A stretch of 64,000 bases of DNA from Pseudomonas alloputida (GTDB taxonomy: Bacteria > Pseudomonadota > Gammaproteobacteria > Pseudomonadales > Pseudomonadaceae): positions 251,501-315,500 of the forward strand of contig NZ_CP128540.1 of NCBI RefSeq assembly GCF_021283545.2, written 5' to 3'. Both the position numbers and the translations under genes were made by a program. The notes beneath the pieces are model-generated. The model had not been told where the DNA came from and searched no databases. It worked only from the letters and a program-made list of their open reading frames with translations. Positions 28,864 to 37,881 of this stretch are shown here, piece after piece (positions within the stretch are counted from its first letter, which is position 1; the number at the start of each line of letters is the position of its first letter).

Positions 28864-30183
28864 ATGTTGAAAACCAGGATCAGCCTGGTCGCCCTGGCGA
28901 TGATCGCCGCGACCCAGGCTCAGGCCAATGACCAGGCTGACAGCAAGGGCTTCATCGAGGACAGTCACGCCAACGTCCTTCTGCGCAACGCCTACATCAA
29001 CCGTGACAAGAAGCATGGCACCGACGACCAGATCGAATGGGGCCAGGCGTTCATCGCCAACTTCTCCTCCGGTTTCACCCAAGGCACCGTTGGCGTCGGT
29101 GTAGACGCATTCGGCCTGTACGCCGTGCGCCTGGATGGCGGCAAAGGCCACAACGGTGGTGGCGGCGTCGACTTCTTCAAGCCGCACGAAACCACCAATG
29201 CCGAAGGCAACGCCAGCTCGCCGCACAACCTGGCGCGTGGTGGTGCTGCTGTGAAGTTCCGCATTTCCAACACCGTGCTGAAGTACGGTGACCAGATGCC
29301 AGCACTGCCAGTGCTGCAGTACGACGATGCACGTCTGCTGCCAGAAAGCTTCACCGGCACCCTGATCACCTCCAAAGAGATCCAGGGCCTGGAACTGAAC
29401 GCCGGCCGCTTCACCCAGGAAGCGCGCAAGAGCGCCGAGCGCCGTGATGGTGGTGGCCTGAAGTCGATCAACGTCTTAGGTGGCAGCTACAAGTTCACCG
29501 ACAACTTCACCGCTTCGCTGTACACCGCCGACAACGAAGATGTGATGAAGAAGCACTACCTGGGCTTGAACTACGTCTTCCCGATCGCCAGCGACCAGTC
29601 CCTGACCCTGGACTTCAACGGCTACAAGTCGGACATCAACAACAAGTACGTAAAAGCCGCAGGCCTGAACGGCGACTCCAACACCATCTGGAGTCTTGCA
29701 GCCACCTACGCGTACGGTGCGCACTCGTTCACCCTCGCTCACCAGCGCAGCACTGGCAGCACGGGCTACAACTACGGCTTCTACCAGAACGCCGGCGGCG
29801 TGGGTGACGGTGGTTCCACCATCTACCTGGCCAACTCGTACTGGTCCGACTTCAACGCCGAAGACGAGCGCTCCTGGCAACTGGGCTACGGCCTGGACTT
29901 CGGTGCCTACGGCATTCCGGGCCTGACCTACAAGCTGGCTTACGTGGTGGGTGACAACATCAACACCCGCAACGTCGCCAACCCGCAAGGCTTCGGCGAA
30001 GGTAAAGAGCGCGAGATCTTCAACCAGATCCGTTACGTGGTGCAGGACGGCCCGGCCAAGGACCTGTCGATCAAGCTGCGTAGCTCGTTCTTGCGTACCA
30101 ACAACGCCGTGCAGCAGAACGGTTACAACGACGACGGCAACGAAGTCCGCGTATTCGTCGAGTACCCGATCAGCATCTTCTGA
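28864..30183 (+). CDS. OprD-family outer-membrane porin
   Basis: 439 aa with a signal peptide (MLKTRISLVALAMIAATQAQA). It ends in an aromatic residue (VEYPISIF), as porins do. The barrel segments, including GFIEDSHANVLLRNAYINRD near the N-terminus and the repeated short strands, fit the OprD (OprE/OprQ-like) family of substrate-selective channels. The substrate cannot be read. The ribosome site is AATAAGGAAAAC. A bidirectional terminator follows. Confidence 0.93.
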   Translation: MLKTRISLVALAMIAATQAQANDQADSKGFIEDSHANVLLRNAYINRDKKHGTDDQIEWGQAFIANFSSGFTQGTVGVGVDAFGLYAVRLDGGKGHNGGGGVDFFKPHETTNAEGNASSPHNLARGGAAVKFRISNTVLKYGDQMPALPVLQYDDARLLPESFTGTLITSKEIQGLELNAGRFTQEARKSAERRDGGGLKSINVLGGSYKFTDNFTASLYTADNEDVMKKHYLGLNYVFPIASDQSLTLDFNGYKSDINNKYVKAAGLNGDSNTIWSLAATYAYGAHSFTLAHQRSTGSTGYNYGFYQNAGGVGDGGSTIYLANSYWSDFNAEDERSWQLGYGLDFGAYGIPGLTYKLAYVVGDNINTRNVANPQGFGEGKEREIFNQIRYVVQDGPAKDLSIKLRSSFLRTNNAVQQNGYNDDGNEVRVFVEYPISIF

Positions 30184-30201
30184 TTCTGATCTGATGTATC
30201 G

Positions 30202-30234
30202 AACAGCCCCGGCCTATGCCGGGGCTGTTTCTTT
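30202..30234. terminator. Bidirectional terminator
   Basis: Perfect 12-bp stem AACAGCCCCGGC/GCCGGGGCTGTT with a CTAT loop and TTTCTTTTC after it. It overlaps the last codons of the convergent glutamate-synthase-like gene. Confidence 0.9.
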
Positions 30235-31881
30235 TCGGCGAACGGTTACTGTTTGAGCCGGCGCTGGGCTTACGGTCTCCGGTGCAAAGCTGTCGCTACG
30301 CGCCATCCGCCACATCCGCGCATAAAACTCGCTTTCGATCGAGCCACTGAGTAACTCACCTGGTTTGAGGAATGTGTGCAAGTCTGAAAACAACCCGATT
30401 TCGCTGGGGCTGACGCGCCGTGCCAGGTGTTTGGGCTTGAGCTCCGAAGGGTGCTCCAGGCCTGCGGCAGCCAGCATCTCGGCCAGTGCGTGCAGTGTGT
30501 TGCGGTGGAAGCTGGCTACCCGCTCGGCCTTGTCTGGCACCACCAGGGCGCGCTGGCGCAGAGGGTCTTGGGTCGCCACGCCGGTCGGGCACTTGTTGGT
30601 GTGGCAGCTCTGCGACTGAATACAGCCAATGGCAAACATGAAACCGCGTGCCGAATTGACCCAGTCAGCGCCGATGGCCAATACGCTGGCAATGTCGAAG
30701 GCGCTGACGATCTTGCCCGCCGCACCAATGCGGATGCTGGAGCGCAGGTTCAGGCCGACCAACGTGTTGTGCACGAACATCAAGCCTTCGCGCATCGGCA
30801 CGCCCATGTTGTCGCTGAACTCGCGAGGTGCCGCGCCGGTGCCGCCTTCCTTGCCGTCGACAACGATGAAGTCAGGGGTGATGCCGGTGGCGAGCATGGC
30901 CTTGGCAATGCCCATGAATTCCCAAGGGTGGCCCAGGCAGAACTTGAAGCCCACGGGCTTGCCGCCCGAAAGCTCGCGCAGGCCGGCTACGAACTGCAGC
31001 AGCTCGACCGGTGTGCGGAAGGCGCTGTGCGCCGCCGGCGAGATGCAGTCCTCGCCTGCGCGTACGCCACGGGTCTCGGCAATTTCGGGGCTGACCTTGT
31101 GCCCCGGTAAAATGCCGCCGTGGCCAGGCTTGGCGCCCTGGCTGAGCTTGATCTCGATCATCTTCACCTGTGCCGAGCGGGCCTGTTCGGCGAAGCGCTG
31201 TGGATCGAAACGACCGTCCTCGGTGCGGCAGCCGAAGTAGCCGCTGCCAATTTCCCAGATCAGATCGCCGCCGTGTTCACGGTGGTAAGGGCTGATGCTG
31301 CCTTCGCCAGTGTCATGGGCAAACCGGCCCATGCGCGCGCCGCGGTTGAGCGCGGCGATGGCGTTGGCGCTGAGGGCGCCGAAACTCATCGCCGAGATGT
31401 TGAAGATCGAGGCCGAGTAGGGCATTCGGCATTGCGGCCCGCCGATGGCAATGCGGAACGACGCAGGGTCTGGCGTGGCCACCGGTAGCATGGAATGGCT
31501 GATGAATTCGAAACCAGGTTTGTAGGCGTCGTTGAGCGTGCCGAACGCTTTCTCGGCGCTTTCGTTCTTGGCGCGGGCGTAGACCAGCGAGCGTTGCGAG
31601 CGGGAGAACGGCAGCTTGTCGTCGTCACCTTCGATCAGGTACTGGCGGATTTCCGGGCGGATGGTTTCGATCAGGTAACGGATATTGCCCAGGATCGGGT
31701 AGTTGCGTCGCACCGCATGGTGGCTTTGGCGCAGGTCATTCAGACCGACCAGGCTGAGCAGCGCGGTGATCAGCGTTACCGGCCACAGCCAGGCATGTTG
31801 GGCCAGCAGGGGCAGGCTGGCGAAAGTGAAGACAAGGCAGAGTACGAGGCAGGCGTAGCGGCTGGGAAGAGAGTGTTTCAT
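30214..31881 (-). CDS. FMN-binding glutamate synthase-like protein, membrane-anchored
   Basis: 555 aa. The N-terminal 45 residues carry two hydrophobic segments (ACLVLCLVFTFASLPLL and LWPVTLITALLSLVG), then a glutamate-synthase central/FMN domain: ISAMSFGALSANAIAALNRGA, HDTGEGSISPYH, and the 3Fe-4S cysteines in CIQSQSCHTNKCPTG. There is no glutaminase domain. These stand-alone membrane-linked GltB-like proteins have no firmly established substrate. It is convergent with the porin gene. Confidence 0.88.
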   Translation of the reverse strand: MKHSLPSRYACLVLCLVFTFASLPLLAQHAWLWPVTLITALLSLVGLNDLRQSHHAVRRNYPILGNIRYLIETIRPEIRQYLIEGDDDKLPFSRSQRSLVYARAKNESAEKAFGTLNDAYKPGFEFISHSMLPVATPDPASFRIAIGGPQCRMPYSASIFNISAMSFGALSANAIAALNRGARMGRFAHDTGEGSISPYHREHGGDLIWEIGSGYFGCRTEDGRFDPQRFAEQARSAQVKMIEIKLSQGAKPGHGGILPGHKVSPEIAETRGVRAGEDCISPAAHSAFRTPVELLQFVAGLRELSGGKPVGFKFCLGHPWEFMGIAKAMLATGITPDFIVVDGKEGGTGAAPREFSDNMGVPMREGLMFVHNTLVGLNLRSSIRIGAAGKIVSAFDIASVLAIGADWVNSARGFMFAIGCIQSQSCHTNKCPTGVATQDPLRQRALVVPDKAERVASFHRNTLHALAEMLAAAGLEHPSELKPKHLARRVSPSEIGLFSDLHTFLKPGELLSGSIESEFYARMWRMARSDSFAPETVSPAPAQTVTVRRKETAPA

Positions 31882-32030
31882 GGGTCCATCGCAGGCAGGA
31901 TGACCGGGCCTAGGATAGGCAAACGCAGGGGACGGAAAACCTGGGTAATCGGTAAAAGACTGTTACCTGATTGCGAATTCCCTGGCCTGCGCAGTCCTAT
32001 GGTGTGGGGCTGCTCCCACAGAAGATCGCG

Positions 32031-33398
32031 TTAGCCAGGCAGCAGTATGCTGACCCGCAATCCACCGCTCTCACGGTTCGACAATATCAGCTCACCCCCA
32101 TGGCTGGCGGCGATCCGCTGGGCAATGCTCAGCCCCAGCCCATATCCGCCGGATGCCTGGTTACGCGATCCCTCACCGCGCACGAACGGGTCGGTGATGG
32201 TCGGCAGCAGCGCTGGCGAAATGCCTGGTCCACGGTCGTCGATGTGGATGAACACTCCTGTGGTGGTCCGCTCCAGCGTGACAGAAACATCCTTGGCATA
32301 ACGCAACGCATTGACCAACAAGTTCTGCAGGCAGCGCTGCAGCAGCAGGGCATCCCCCCGCAGGCTGTTCACCCGGCCGTGCACCGGCAGTGGTTCCTGG
32401 TCAGTCGCCAGGTCCGCACACTGGCGCGTCACCAGCCGGTCCAGGTCCACCTGCTGCAAGTTCTGCTGCTCTCCGGCACGCAGGTAATCCAGAACCTGAC
32501 CGATCATATTGTCCATCTGCGTGATGTTCTGCTGCAGGCGTTGGCGGTGTTCGTCATCGGGTAAGCGCTCCAGTCGCAGGCGCATGCGGGTCAGTGGGGT
32601 GCGCAGGTCATGAGACACGGCGGCCAGGAAGTAGGCCTTGTCGTTGACCATGGCAATCAGCCGCTGCTGCATCGCGTTGAACGCCTGCGCCGCCTGGCGC
32701 ACTTCCTCCGGGCCATCCAGCGCCAGGGGAGGCTGCTCGAGGTTGCTGCCCAGGCCGCGTGCGGCATCGGCCAGGCGCCGCAACGGGCGCAGGCACAGGC
32801 GCACGGCAACCAGGCACACCAGCAACACCGCGACGATGCGCAGCGCATACACCCGCAGCAGGTAATCGCTGATCAGCACCCAGGCCGACTCGCCGCTCCA
32901 GCCCTGCAGTTCCTGGCCCGCAACGGTCAGCCAGTGGCCATCGGCCAGCGGCACCGCGAACTGGATATGCGCCTGGGCCGTGCGCAGGCCGAACAGGCTG
33001 CGCCAGACGATCGGCTGGCCCAGCTCGTCGGTGAGTTGCACGTGCATCAGGCGTACGTCCTGGGCATGCCCCAGCTCGTACTTCAGGGCCTGCTGCAACA
33101 ACAGCTCGACCCGCCTGTGCCCGCGGCGCTCGTCATGCTCTTGCGCAGGCGGGCTTTCGACGCAGTGAAGCTGGTAGTGGGCTGGCGCCTGCAGCGTACC
33201 GCCGTGGCAGTCGGCCTGGGCAATCAGGGGGGCGCTGCGTGCAGCAACCAGTCGTACGGGCACCTCTAGCGCCTGAGCGAAACGCACGTCGAACCAGATG
33301 CTGCTCGACATCAACTGGATCACCAGCGTGCCACTGACCATGATCAGCAGCAGTTGACCAAACAAGGTGCGGGGCCATAGCCGGTGACACCAGCGCAT
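32031..33398 (-). CDS. PfeS-like sensor histidine kinase
   Basis: 455 aa from the ATG at 33398, one base past the regulator's stop (a GTG at 33407 is the alternative). Two transmembrane segments (LFGQLLLIMVSGTLVIQL and IVAVLLVCLVAVRLCL) flank a periplasmic domain of about 150 residues containing two cysteines. HAMP, His box AAVSHDLRTPLTRMRL, N-box NLLVNALRYA and G boxes DRGPGISP and GGYGLGLSIAQRIA follow. Position next to a TonB receptor suggests it senses an iron-siderophore signal; that is inference. Confidence 0.9.
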   Translation of the reverse strand: MRWCHRLWPRTLFGQLLLIMVSGTLVIQLMSSSIWFDVRFAQALEVPVRLVAARSAPLIAQADCHGGTLQAPAHYQLHCVESPPAQEHDERRGHRRVELLLQQALKYELGHAQDVRLMHVQLTDELGQPIVWRSLFGLRTAQAHIQFAVPLADGHWLTVAGQELQGWSGESAWVLISDYLLRVYALRIVAVLLVCLVAVRLCLRPLRRLADAARGLGSNLEQPPLALDGPEEVRQAAQAFNAMQQRLIAMVNDKAYFLAAVSHDLRTPLTRMRLRLERLPDDEHRQRLQQNITQMDNMIGQVLDYLRAGEQQNLQQVDLDRLVTRQCADLATDQEPLPVHGRVNSLRGDALLLQRCLQNLLVNALRYAKDVSVTLERTTTGVFIHIDDRGPGISPALLPTITDPFVRGEGSRNQASGGYGLGLSIAQRIAASHGGELILSNRESGGLRVSILLPG

Positions 33399-33399
33399 G

Positions 33400-34119
33400 T
33401 CAGACACCAGCCGCGAGGGGGGCGAGACTCAGCAAATAGCCTTCGTTACGGATGGTCAGGATTTGCGCGGTCCCCGCCGGCGCCCGGCGCAGCTGCTGGC
33501 GCAGGCGGCTGACACACATGTCCACCGAGCGGTCGTCGGGCAGGTGATCGCGGCCGAACGCGCTGCGGGTCAGTTGGTCACGGGAGACCACTCGGTTGTT
33601 GGCTTCCAGCAGTTCGCGCAGCACACGGTAGTCGGAGCGCGGCAGGGTCAGGGTCTCGCCATCCGGGCGGGTGAGCAGGCGCTTGACGTGTTCCAGGCGA
33701 AAGCCTGCGAACAGCTGGGCGTCCACCATAGGTTCTTCGGCAGAGGTGCCCAGGCGTTGCGGACGACGCAGTACGGCTTTGATCCGGGCGATCAGTTCGC
33801 GTGGTTCGAAGGGCTTGGCCAGATAGTCGTCGGCGCCTACTTCCAGACCGATGATGCGGTCCAGCGTGCTGCCCTTGGCTGACAGCATGATCACTGCCAA
33901 CCCAGGTGTGGCCTGCAACTGCCTGCACAGGCTAAGGCCGTCCTCACCCGGCAGCATCAGGTCGAGCACCACCAGCTCCACTTTGTGCCGGGCCAGCTGG
34001 TCACGCATCTGTTGACCGTCTGCTGCCGCCAGCACGTTGTAGCCGGCATCGGTCAGGTAATCACAAAGAAGTTCGCGGATCTCGTCGTCATCATCGACAA
34101 CCAGCAGGGTCGTGCTCAT
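33400..34119 (-). CDS. PfeR-like response regulator (OmpR family)
   Basis: 239 aa. Receiver domain with acidic residues VVDDDDEIRE, phospho-acceptor in [15 protein letters not shown] and Lys in YLAKPFEPRELIA. A winged-helix domain (LTRSAFGRDHLPDDRSVDMC) ends in the wing ILTIRNEGYLLSL. It starts at MSTTLLVV (34119) with AGGTG upstream. It is divergent from the second TonB receptor, which it probably activates, as PfeR does for pfeA. Confidence 0.91.
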   Translation of the reverse strand: MSTTLLVVDDDDEIRELLCDYLTDAGYNVLAAADGQQMRDQLARHKVELVVLDLMLPGEDGLSLCRQLQATPGLAVIMLSAKGSTLDRIIGLEVGADDYLAKPFEPRELIARIKAVLRRPQRLGTSAEEPMVDAQLFAGFRLEHVKRLLTRPDGETLTLPRSDYRVLRELLEANNRVVSRDQLTRSAFGRDHLPDDRSVDMCVSRLRQQLRRAPAGTAQILTIRNEGYLLSLAPLAAGV

Positions 34120-34259
34120 GCAGAAAAACACCTGTTCGGTGAGGGCCGGTGGCGCTCGTTACGTTCAATTACATCCCCGTACATGTCGGGTCTGGAGCCC
34201 GGAGGGCTGATCCCTAGAATCCTAACAAAAAATCATCTGCAAATACGAAGCCTTCCCAA

Positions 34260-36557
34260 ATGAATCCCCAAAGCATCACGCCAGTGTTCATCCCCTTCAG
34301 TCAAAGTGGCAATTGCCTCAAGCCGCTGGCCTTCTGCATTGCCGTCGCCATCAGCGGTGGTGCAGTGGCTGCCGACGGCAAACCCCTTGAACTCGACGCC
34401 ACACAGATCGAAGACAGCGCAGTACTGCCTGCCGACGATGCCGGCCAGTTGGGCTATACGGTCGAGAGCACCCGCAGCTCCACTGGCCTGGCACTGACGC
34501 CACGGCAGACACCGCAATCGGTTACCACCATCACCCGCCAGCAGATGGATGACCGCGACATCCACACCATCGAGCAGGCATTGGAAACCGCCCCAGGCGT
34601 AACGGCCAACAAGTCCGAGGTGGGTGGGCGCACCGACTACCGCGCGCGTGGTTACTCGATCAGCAACTGGAAGGTCGATGGCCTGCAGACCCAGGGCGGC
34701 TCCGATTTCAGTGGCAGCGGCAATGCGCTGAACATGGACCTGTACGAACGCATCGACATCGTGCGCGGCGCCAACGGCCTGCTGGGCGGCACCGGCGACC
34801 CCTCGGCCACCGTCAACCTGATCCGCAAGGCACCGACCAAAACCTTCGGCGGCAGCGCTTATGCCACTTATGGCAGCTGGGACAAGCGTCGTCTGGGTGC
34901 TGACTTGAACCTGCCGCTGTCCGAAGATGGCCGCCTGCGTTCGCGCTTCGTGATGACCCAGCAGGATGCCAACTCGTTCCGCGACAACCAGTCCGAACGT
35001 TCCCGCGCCGCGTTGGCCAATTTCGAGTTCGACCTGGACGACGCCACCACCCTCGGCGCCGGTTACCAGTATGAGTACAACAAGGTCGTGGGTGGCGGCT
35101 GGGGCGCGAACATCCCGATCTGGTACCGCGACGGCAGCAAGACCGACTTGCCGCGCAGCACCAACCTGGTGCCCAGCTGGAGCTTTGGCGAGTACACCAC
35201 CCGCACTGCGTTCGGTTCGCTCGAGCATCGCTTCGACAACGACTGGACCCTGGACCTGAAAGCCGCCCAGGCCACCACCGAAGCCCTGAACCATCGCGGC
35301 CTTGCCAAGGTGAATTCGGCCGGGCGCGGCAGCTACGGCGGCTATTGGGACCAGGACGGCAGCGGCGCAGTACTGAATGGTTTGCACAGCTCCAGCGACA
35401 CCACCCAGCAGTCGGCGCAGATCGACCTGTCTGGCCCGTTCCAGCTGTTTGGCCGCACCCACCAGGCGATGGTCGGCTACAACGACAGCCGCACCGTCGG
35501 CTGGTCGCCCCAGTACACCTGCACCATGGTCGGCGACGGCATGACCAGCGCGCCTGCACTGGGTTGCCAGTTCCGCGCCAACAACGGCTTCCCGGTGACC
35601 GACTGGCACAATGGCGTGGATGACGACTACGACCTCATCGCCTCGCGCACCGGCCTTCACAGCAAGACCACCACCCGTCTGCAGGGCATGTACGCCGCCA
35701 CCCGCCTGAGCATCACCGACCCGTTGTCGGTGATCGTTGGCGTGCGCACCAGCAACTATTCCTCGGTCACCCGCAGCGTGGCCGGCGAGCGCAGCAGCCA
35801 GGAAGAAAACGGCATCGTCACCCCTTACCTGGGCGCGGTGTATGACCTCAATGTCAACTACTCGGTATACGCCAGCTACACCGATATCTTCACGCCGCAA
35901 ACGTCTGAAACCAGCAGCGGCAGCAAGGTCGAGCCGATTCGTGGGCAAAGCTACGAGACAGGTATCAAGGGTGAGTGGTTCGATGGCCGCCTGAACGCCT
36001 CGGCGGCGTACTTCCGCACCAAGCAGGAAAACAAGGCCGTGTTGGACGGCGACCTGACCACCCCGACTGGCGGCAGCGCCTACAAGGCCGGCTCCGGGCA
36101 GGAAACCGATGGTATCGACTTGGAAGTCGCAGGCGCCCTGACCCCCAACTGGAACGTCTACGCCGGTTACACCTACCTGCACTTTCGCCGCGTCGACAGC
36201 GACGGCCGCAGCGACCCGTCGCACTTGTTCAAGGCCTCCACCACCTACCGCCTGAGCGGCCCGCTCGACCGCCTGACCCTGGGCGCCGGCGTGACTGCGC
36301 AGACCAACATCCGCGCCATCTCCAGCCCTGCTGGCCAGCCTACTAACGGTGTGAGCAATGGTGCCACTGACGTGAACTGGTCCGGTTATGCCATCTGGAA
36401 TGCCATGGCCAAGTACCAGCTGACCGACGACACCAGCGTCAGCCTCCACGCCAACAACCTGTTCGACAAGCACTACTACAGCCAGTACGGGTTCTATGCC
36501 GGGGCGATTTATGGCGACCCGCGTAACCTGTCGTTGACGGTAAGCACCGCGTTCTGA
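34260..36557 (+). CDS. TonB-dependent siderophore receptor under two-component control
   Basis: 765 aa. The signal region is LKPLAFCIAVAISGGAVAA. The plug domain shows TPRQTPQSVTTITRQQMDD, GRTDYRARGYSISNWKVDG and RIDIVRGANGLLGGTGDPS. The beta-barrel ends with LSLTVSTAF. There is no STN signalling domain, consistent with control by the divergent kinase-regulator pair rather than by a sigma/anti-sigma system. It looks like an FpvA/FoxA/FhuE-type ferric receptor; the siderophore is unknown. The ribosome site is poor (GAAG only). Confidence 0.9.
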   Translation: MNPQSITPVFIPFSQSGNCLKPLAFCIAVAISGGAVAADGKPLELDATQIEDSAVLPADDAGQLGYTVESTRSSTGLALTPRQTPQSVTTITRQQMDDRDIHTIEQALETAPGVTANKSEVGGRTDYRARGYSISNWKVDGLQTQGGSDFSGSGNALNMDLYERIDIVRGANGLLGGTGDPSATVNLIRKAPTKTFGGSAYATYGSWDKRRLGADLNLPLSEDGRLRSRFVMTQQDANSFRDNQSERSRAALANFEFDLDDATTLGAGYQYEYNKVVGGGWGANIPIWYRDGSKTDLPRSTNLVPSWSFGEYTTRTAFGSLEHRFDNDWTLDLKAAQATTEALNHRGLAKVNSAGRGSYGGYWDQDGSGAVLNGLHSSSDTTQQSAQIDLSGPFQLFGRTHQAMVGYNDSRTVGWSPQYTCTMVGDGMTSAPALGCQFRANNGFPVTDWHNGVDDDYDLIASRTGLHSKTTTRLQGMYAATRLSITDPLSVIVGVRTSNYSSVTRSVAGERSSQEENGIVTPYLGAVYDLNVNYSVYASYTDIFTPQTSETSSGSKVEPIRGQSYETGIKGEWFDGRLNASAAYFRTKQENKAVLDGDLTTPTGGSAYKAGSGQETDGIDLEVAGALTPNWNVYAGYTYLHFRRVDSDGRSDPSHLFKASTTYRLSGPLDRLTLGAGVTAQTNIRAISSPAGQPTNGVSNGATDVNWSGYAIWNAMAKYQLTDDTSVSLHANNLFDKHYYSQYGFYAGAIYGDPRNLSLTVSTAF

Positions 36558-36601
36558 TCAAGCCCTTCCACAGAACCAGCGCTGGGTTCAAGGCCTGCGC
36601 T

Positions 36602-36624
36602 GGGCCGCCAAGCGGCCCTTTCTT
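36602..36624 (+). terminator. Terminator after TonB receptor
   Basis: GGGCCGC CAA GCGGCCC followed by TTTCTT. It lies between convergent TonB-receptor and DUF3079 genes. Confidence 0.7.
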
Positions 36625-36829
36625 ACCTGGGCTCTACCGCTTGCCCTGGATCAACCGGCTTCTCCAACTGGCCCTCGAAGCTATCCCAATCCTCGCCAAA
36701 CAGCTCCACCGGATGCATGGTCCGGTCTGCGCCATTGCCACAGGCTAGCGCCTTGGCAGGGCAGTACAGGTCGCAACCCCAGCAGATTCGCTCGGGGTGG
36801 CGAGGGTTTGTGGGGAATCTCTTGGCCAT
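36623..36829 (-). CDS. DUF3079 small Cys-rich protein
   Basis: 68 aa from the ATG at 36829 with GGGAGG six bases upstream. HPERICWGCDLYCPAKALAC is the DUF3079 signature, with four cysteines that may bind metal, followed by GADRTMHPVELFGEDW. The function is unknown. It appears to be the last core-type gene before the accessory block. Confidence 0.85.
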   Translation of the reverse strand: MAKRFPTNPRHPERICWGCDLYCPAKALACGNGADRTMHPVELFGEDWDSFEGQLEKPVDPGQAVEPR

Positions 36830-36936
36830 GCTCATCCTCCCTCAGGGCTGCCTGTTCTGAACGTAAACTCCTCGCCCAGCCCGTCGTTTGACGGGCATCA
36901 ATCCATTGGCGATCGCCAGGTCACCGTACATCGCGC

Positions 36937-36979
36937 ATCCAGATATCTGGTTGACAGATATCTGGATCGGAGATATTTT
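36937..36979 (+). promoter_or_regulatory. higBA promoter with perfect operator palindrome
   Basis: ATCCAGATATCTG (36937-36949) is exactly complementary to CAGATATCTGGAT (36955-36967) across a 5-base spacer. A consensus -35 TTGACA (36951-36956) sits inside the palindrome, and TATTTT (36974-36979) follows after exactly 17 bases. A HigA dimer bound here would block RNA polymerase, the expected autoregulation of a toxin-antitoxin operon. Confidence 0.85.
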
Positions 36980-37010
36980 CCACCCTATGTTGGTGCGCCG
37001 GGACAACACA

Positions 37011-37364
37011 ATGCGGGTCATAACGAAAGCGGCGGTTACCAAGGCGATTGAAGTCCACGGCCAGTGGAAAGCGCCCCTAAGCCTGTGGCTGACGACCTTC
37101 GACAGGGCGACGCTGCGGTTCGAATCTTTTGAACAGTTGAGGCAGACGTGGGCCACTGTGTCTGGCTGGAATGTTGATCGCATCCCCCACTCAAAACTCA
37201 GGCCCGCCAGCCGCAAAGGGCCGCTTGATATCTACGTGTTCGATATCAAGAAAAACGAATGCCGCCTGATCGCGTGGCTCAATGCGCGAACGGGTACTCT
37301 CTACATCAAGGCCATTTTGTCGCACGCCGAGTACGACAAATGGTGCAGAAGCGATATCAGGTAG
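37011..37364 (+). CDS. higB: HigB-type mRNA interferase toxin
   Basis: 117 aa from the ATG at 37011, about 25 bases after the predicted transcription start (an ATG at 36987 would leave almost no leader). MRVITKAAVTKAIEVHG, then IYVFDIKKNECRLIAWLNA, then TLYIKAILSHAEYDKW is the HigB/RelE-superfamily fold pattern, with the closing HAEYDKW motif. It would cleave mRNA on ribosomes unless bound by HigA. The antitoxin gene follows on the same strand. Confidence 0.9.
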   Translation: MRVITKAAVTKAIEVHGQWKAPLSLWLTTFDRATLRFESFEQLRQTWATVSGWNVDRIPHSKLRPASRKGPLDIYVFDIKKNECRLIAWLNARTGTLYIKAILSHAEYDKWCRSDIR

Positions 37365-37405
37365 CAACCTGGGCCGCGCGATATTTCAATTCGACAGGTG
37401 ACAAC

Positions 37406-37879
37406 ATGAAGCGGGATAAAATCGAAGCCAATGGACTAGATGCCTTCATCGCTAATATTTCACCCATGCTCGATGGCCTGAACACTCAGATGGCAACCAT
37501 GGCCCAGCTTCTAGCCGCCTGCCATGACCCCATCAAGGACGATGCCGAGCTTGAGGCACGCATGGCCTTGATCGACGAGCTCTACTCCCATGCGGACAGC
37601 GAAGGCCACGCTGCGGCACGCTTTGCCGAGATGGTAGCGGACCGCGTCTACGAGTATGAGAGTGAGTCTGTATTGGTGCCGTTCGCGAGCCAGGCCGAAG
37701 CGTTGGCCTTTCTGCTGTCGGATAGGGGCGTGAAGCAGAAGGACCTGTCGGCGATAGCGACCCAGAGCGCGGTATCCGAGATTCTGAACAACAAGCGGAA
37801 GATGACGGTTGCCCAGATAAAGGGCTTTGCTGAGTTTTTCAGCGTACCGGTTGAGTTCTTCATGCATGGGGTGGTTTGA
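37406..37879 (+). CDS. higA: HigA-type antitoxin
   Basis: 157 aa. An acidic N-terminal half (LDAFIANISPMLDGLNTQM, then DAELEARMALIDELYSH) should bind the toxin. The C-terminal helix-turn-helix (LLSDRGVKQKDLSAIATQS followed by VSEILNNKRKMTVAQIKGF) binds DNA and probably the upstream palindrome. Its stop abuts a decayed integrase fragment by three bases, so the operon ends at an old junction. Confidence 0.9.
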   Translation: MKRDKIEANGLDAFIANISPMLDGLNTQMATMAQLLAACHDPIKDDAELEARMALIDELYSHADSEGHAAARFAEMVADRVYEYESESVLVPFASQAEALAFLLSDRGVKQKDLSAIATQSAVSEILNNKRKMTVAQIKGFAEFFSVPVEFFMHGVV

Positions 37880-37881
37880 CA

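Noticed and set aside
34233..36473. 746-aa minus-strand frame over the second TonB receptor
   Set aside because: Shadow of the receptor gene, Gly/Ala/Val repeats without domain structure.
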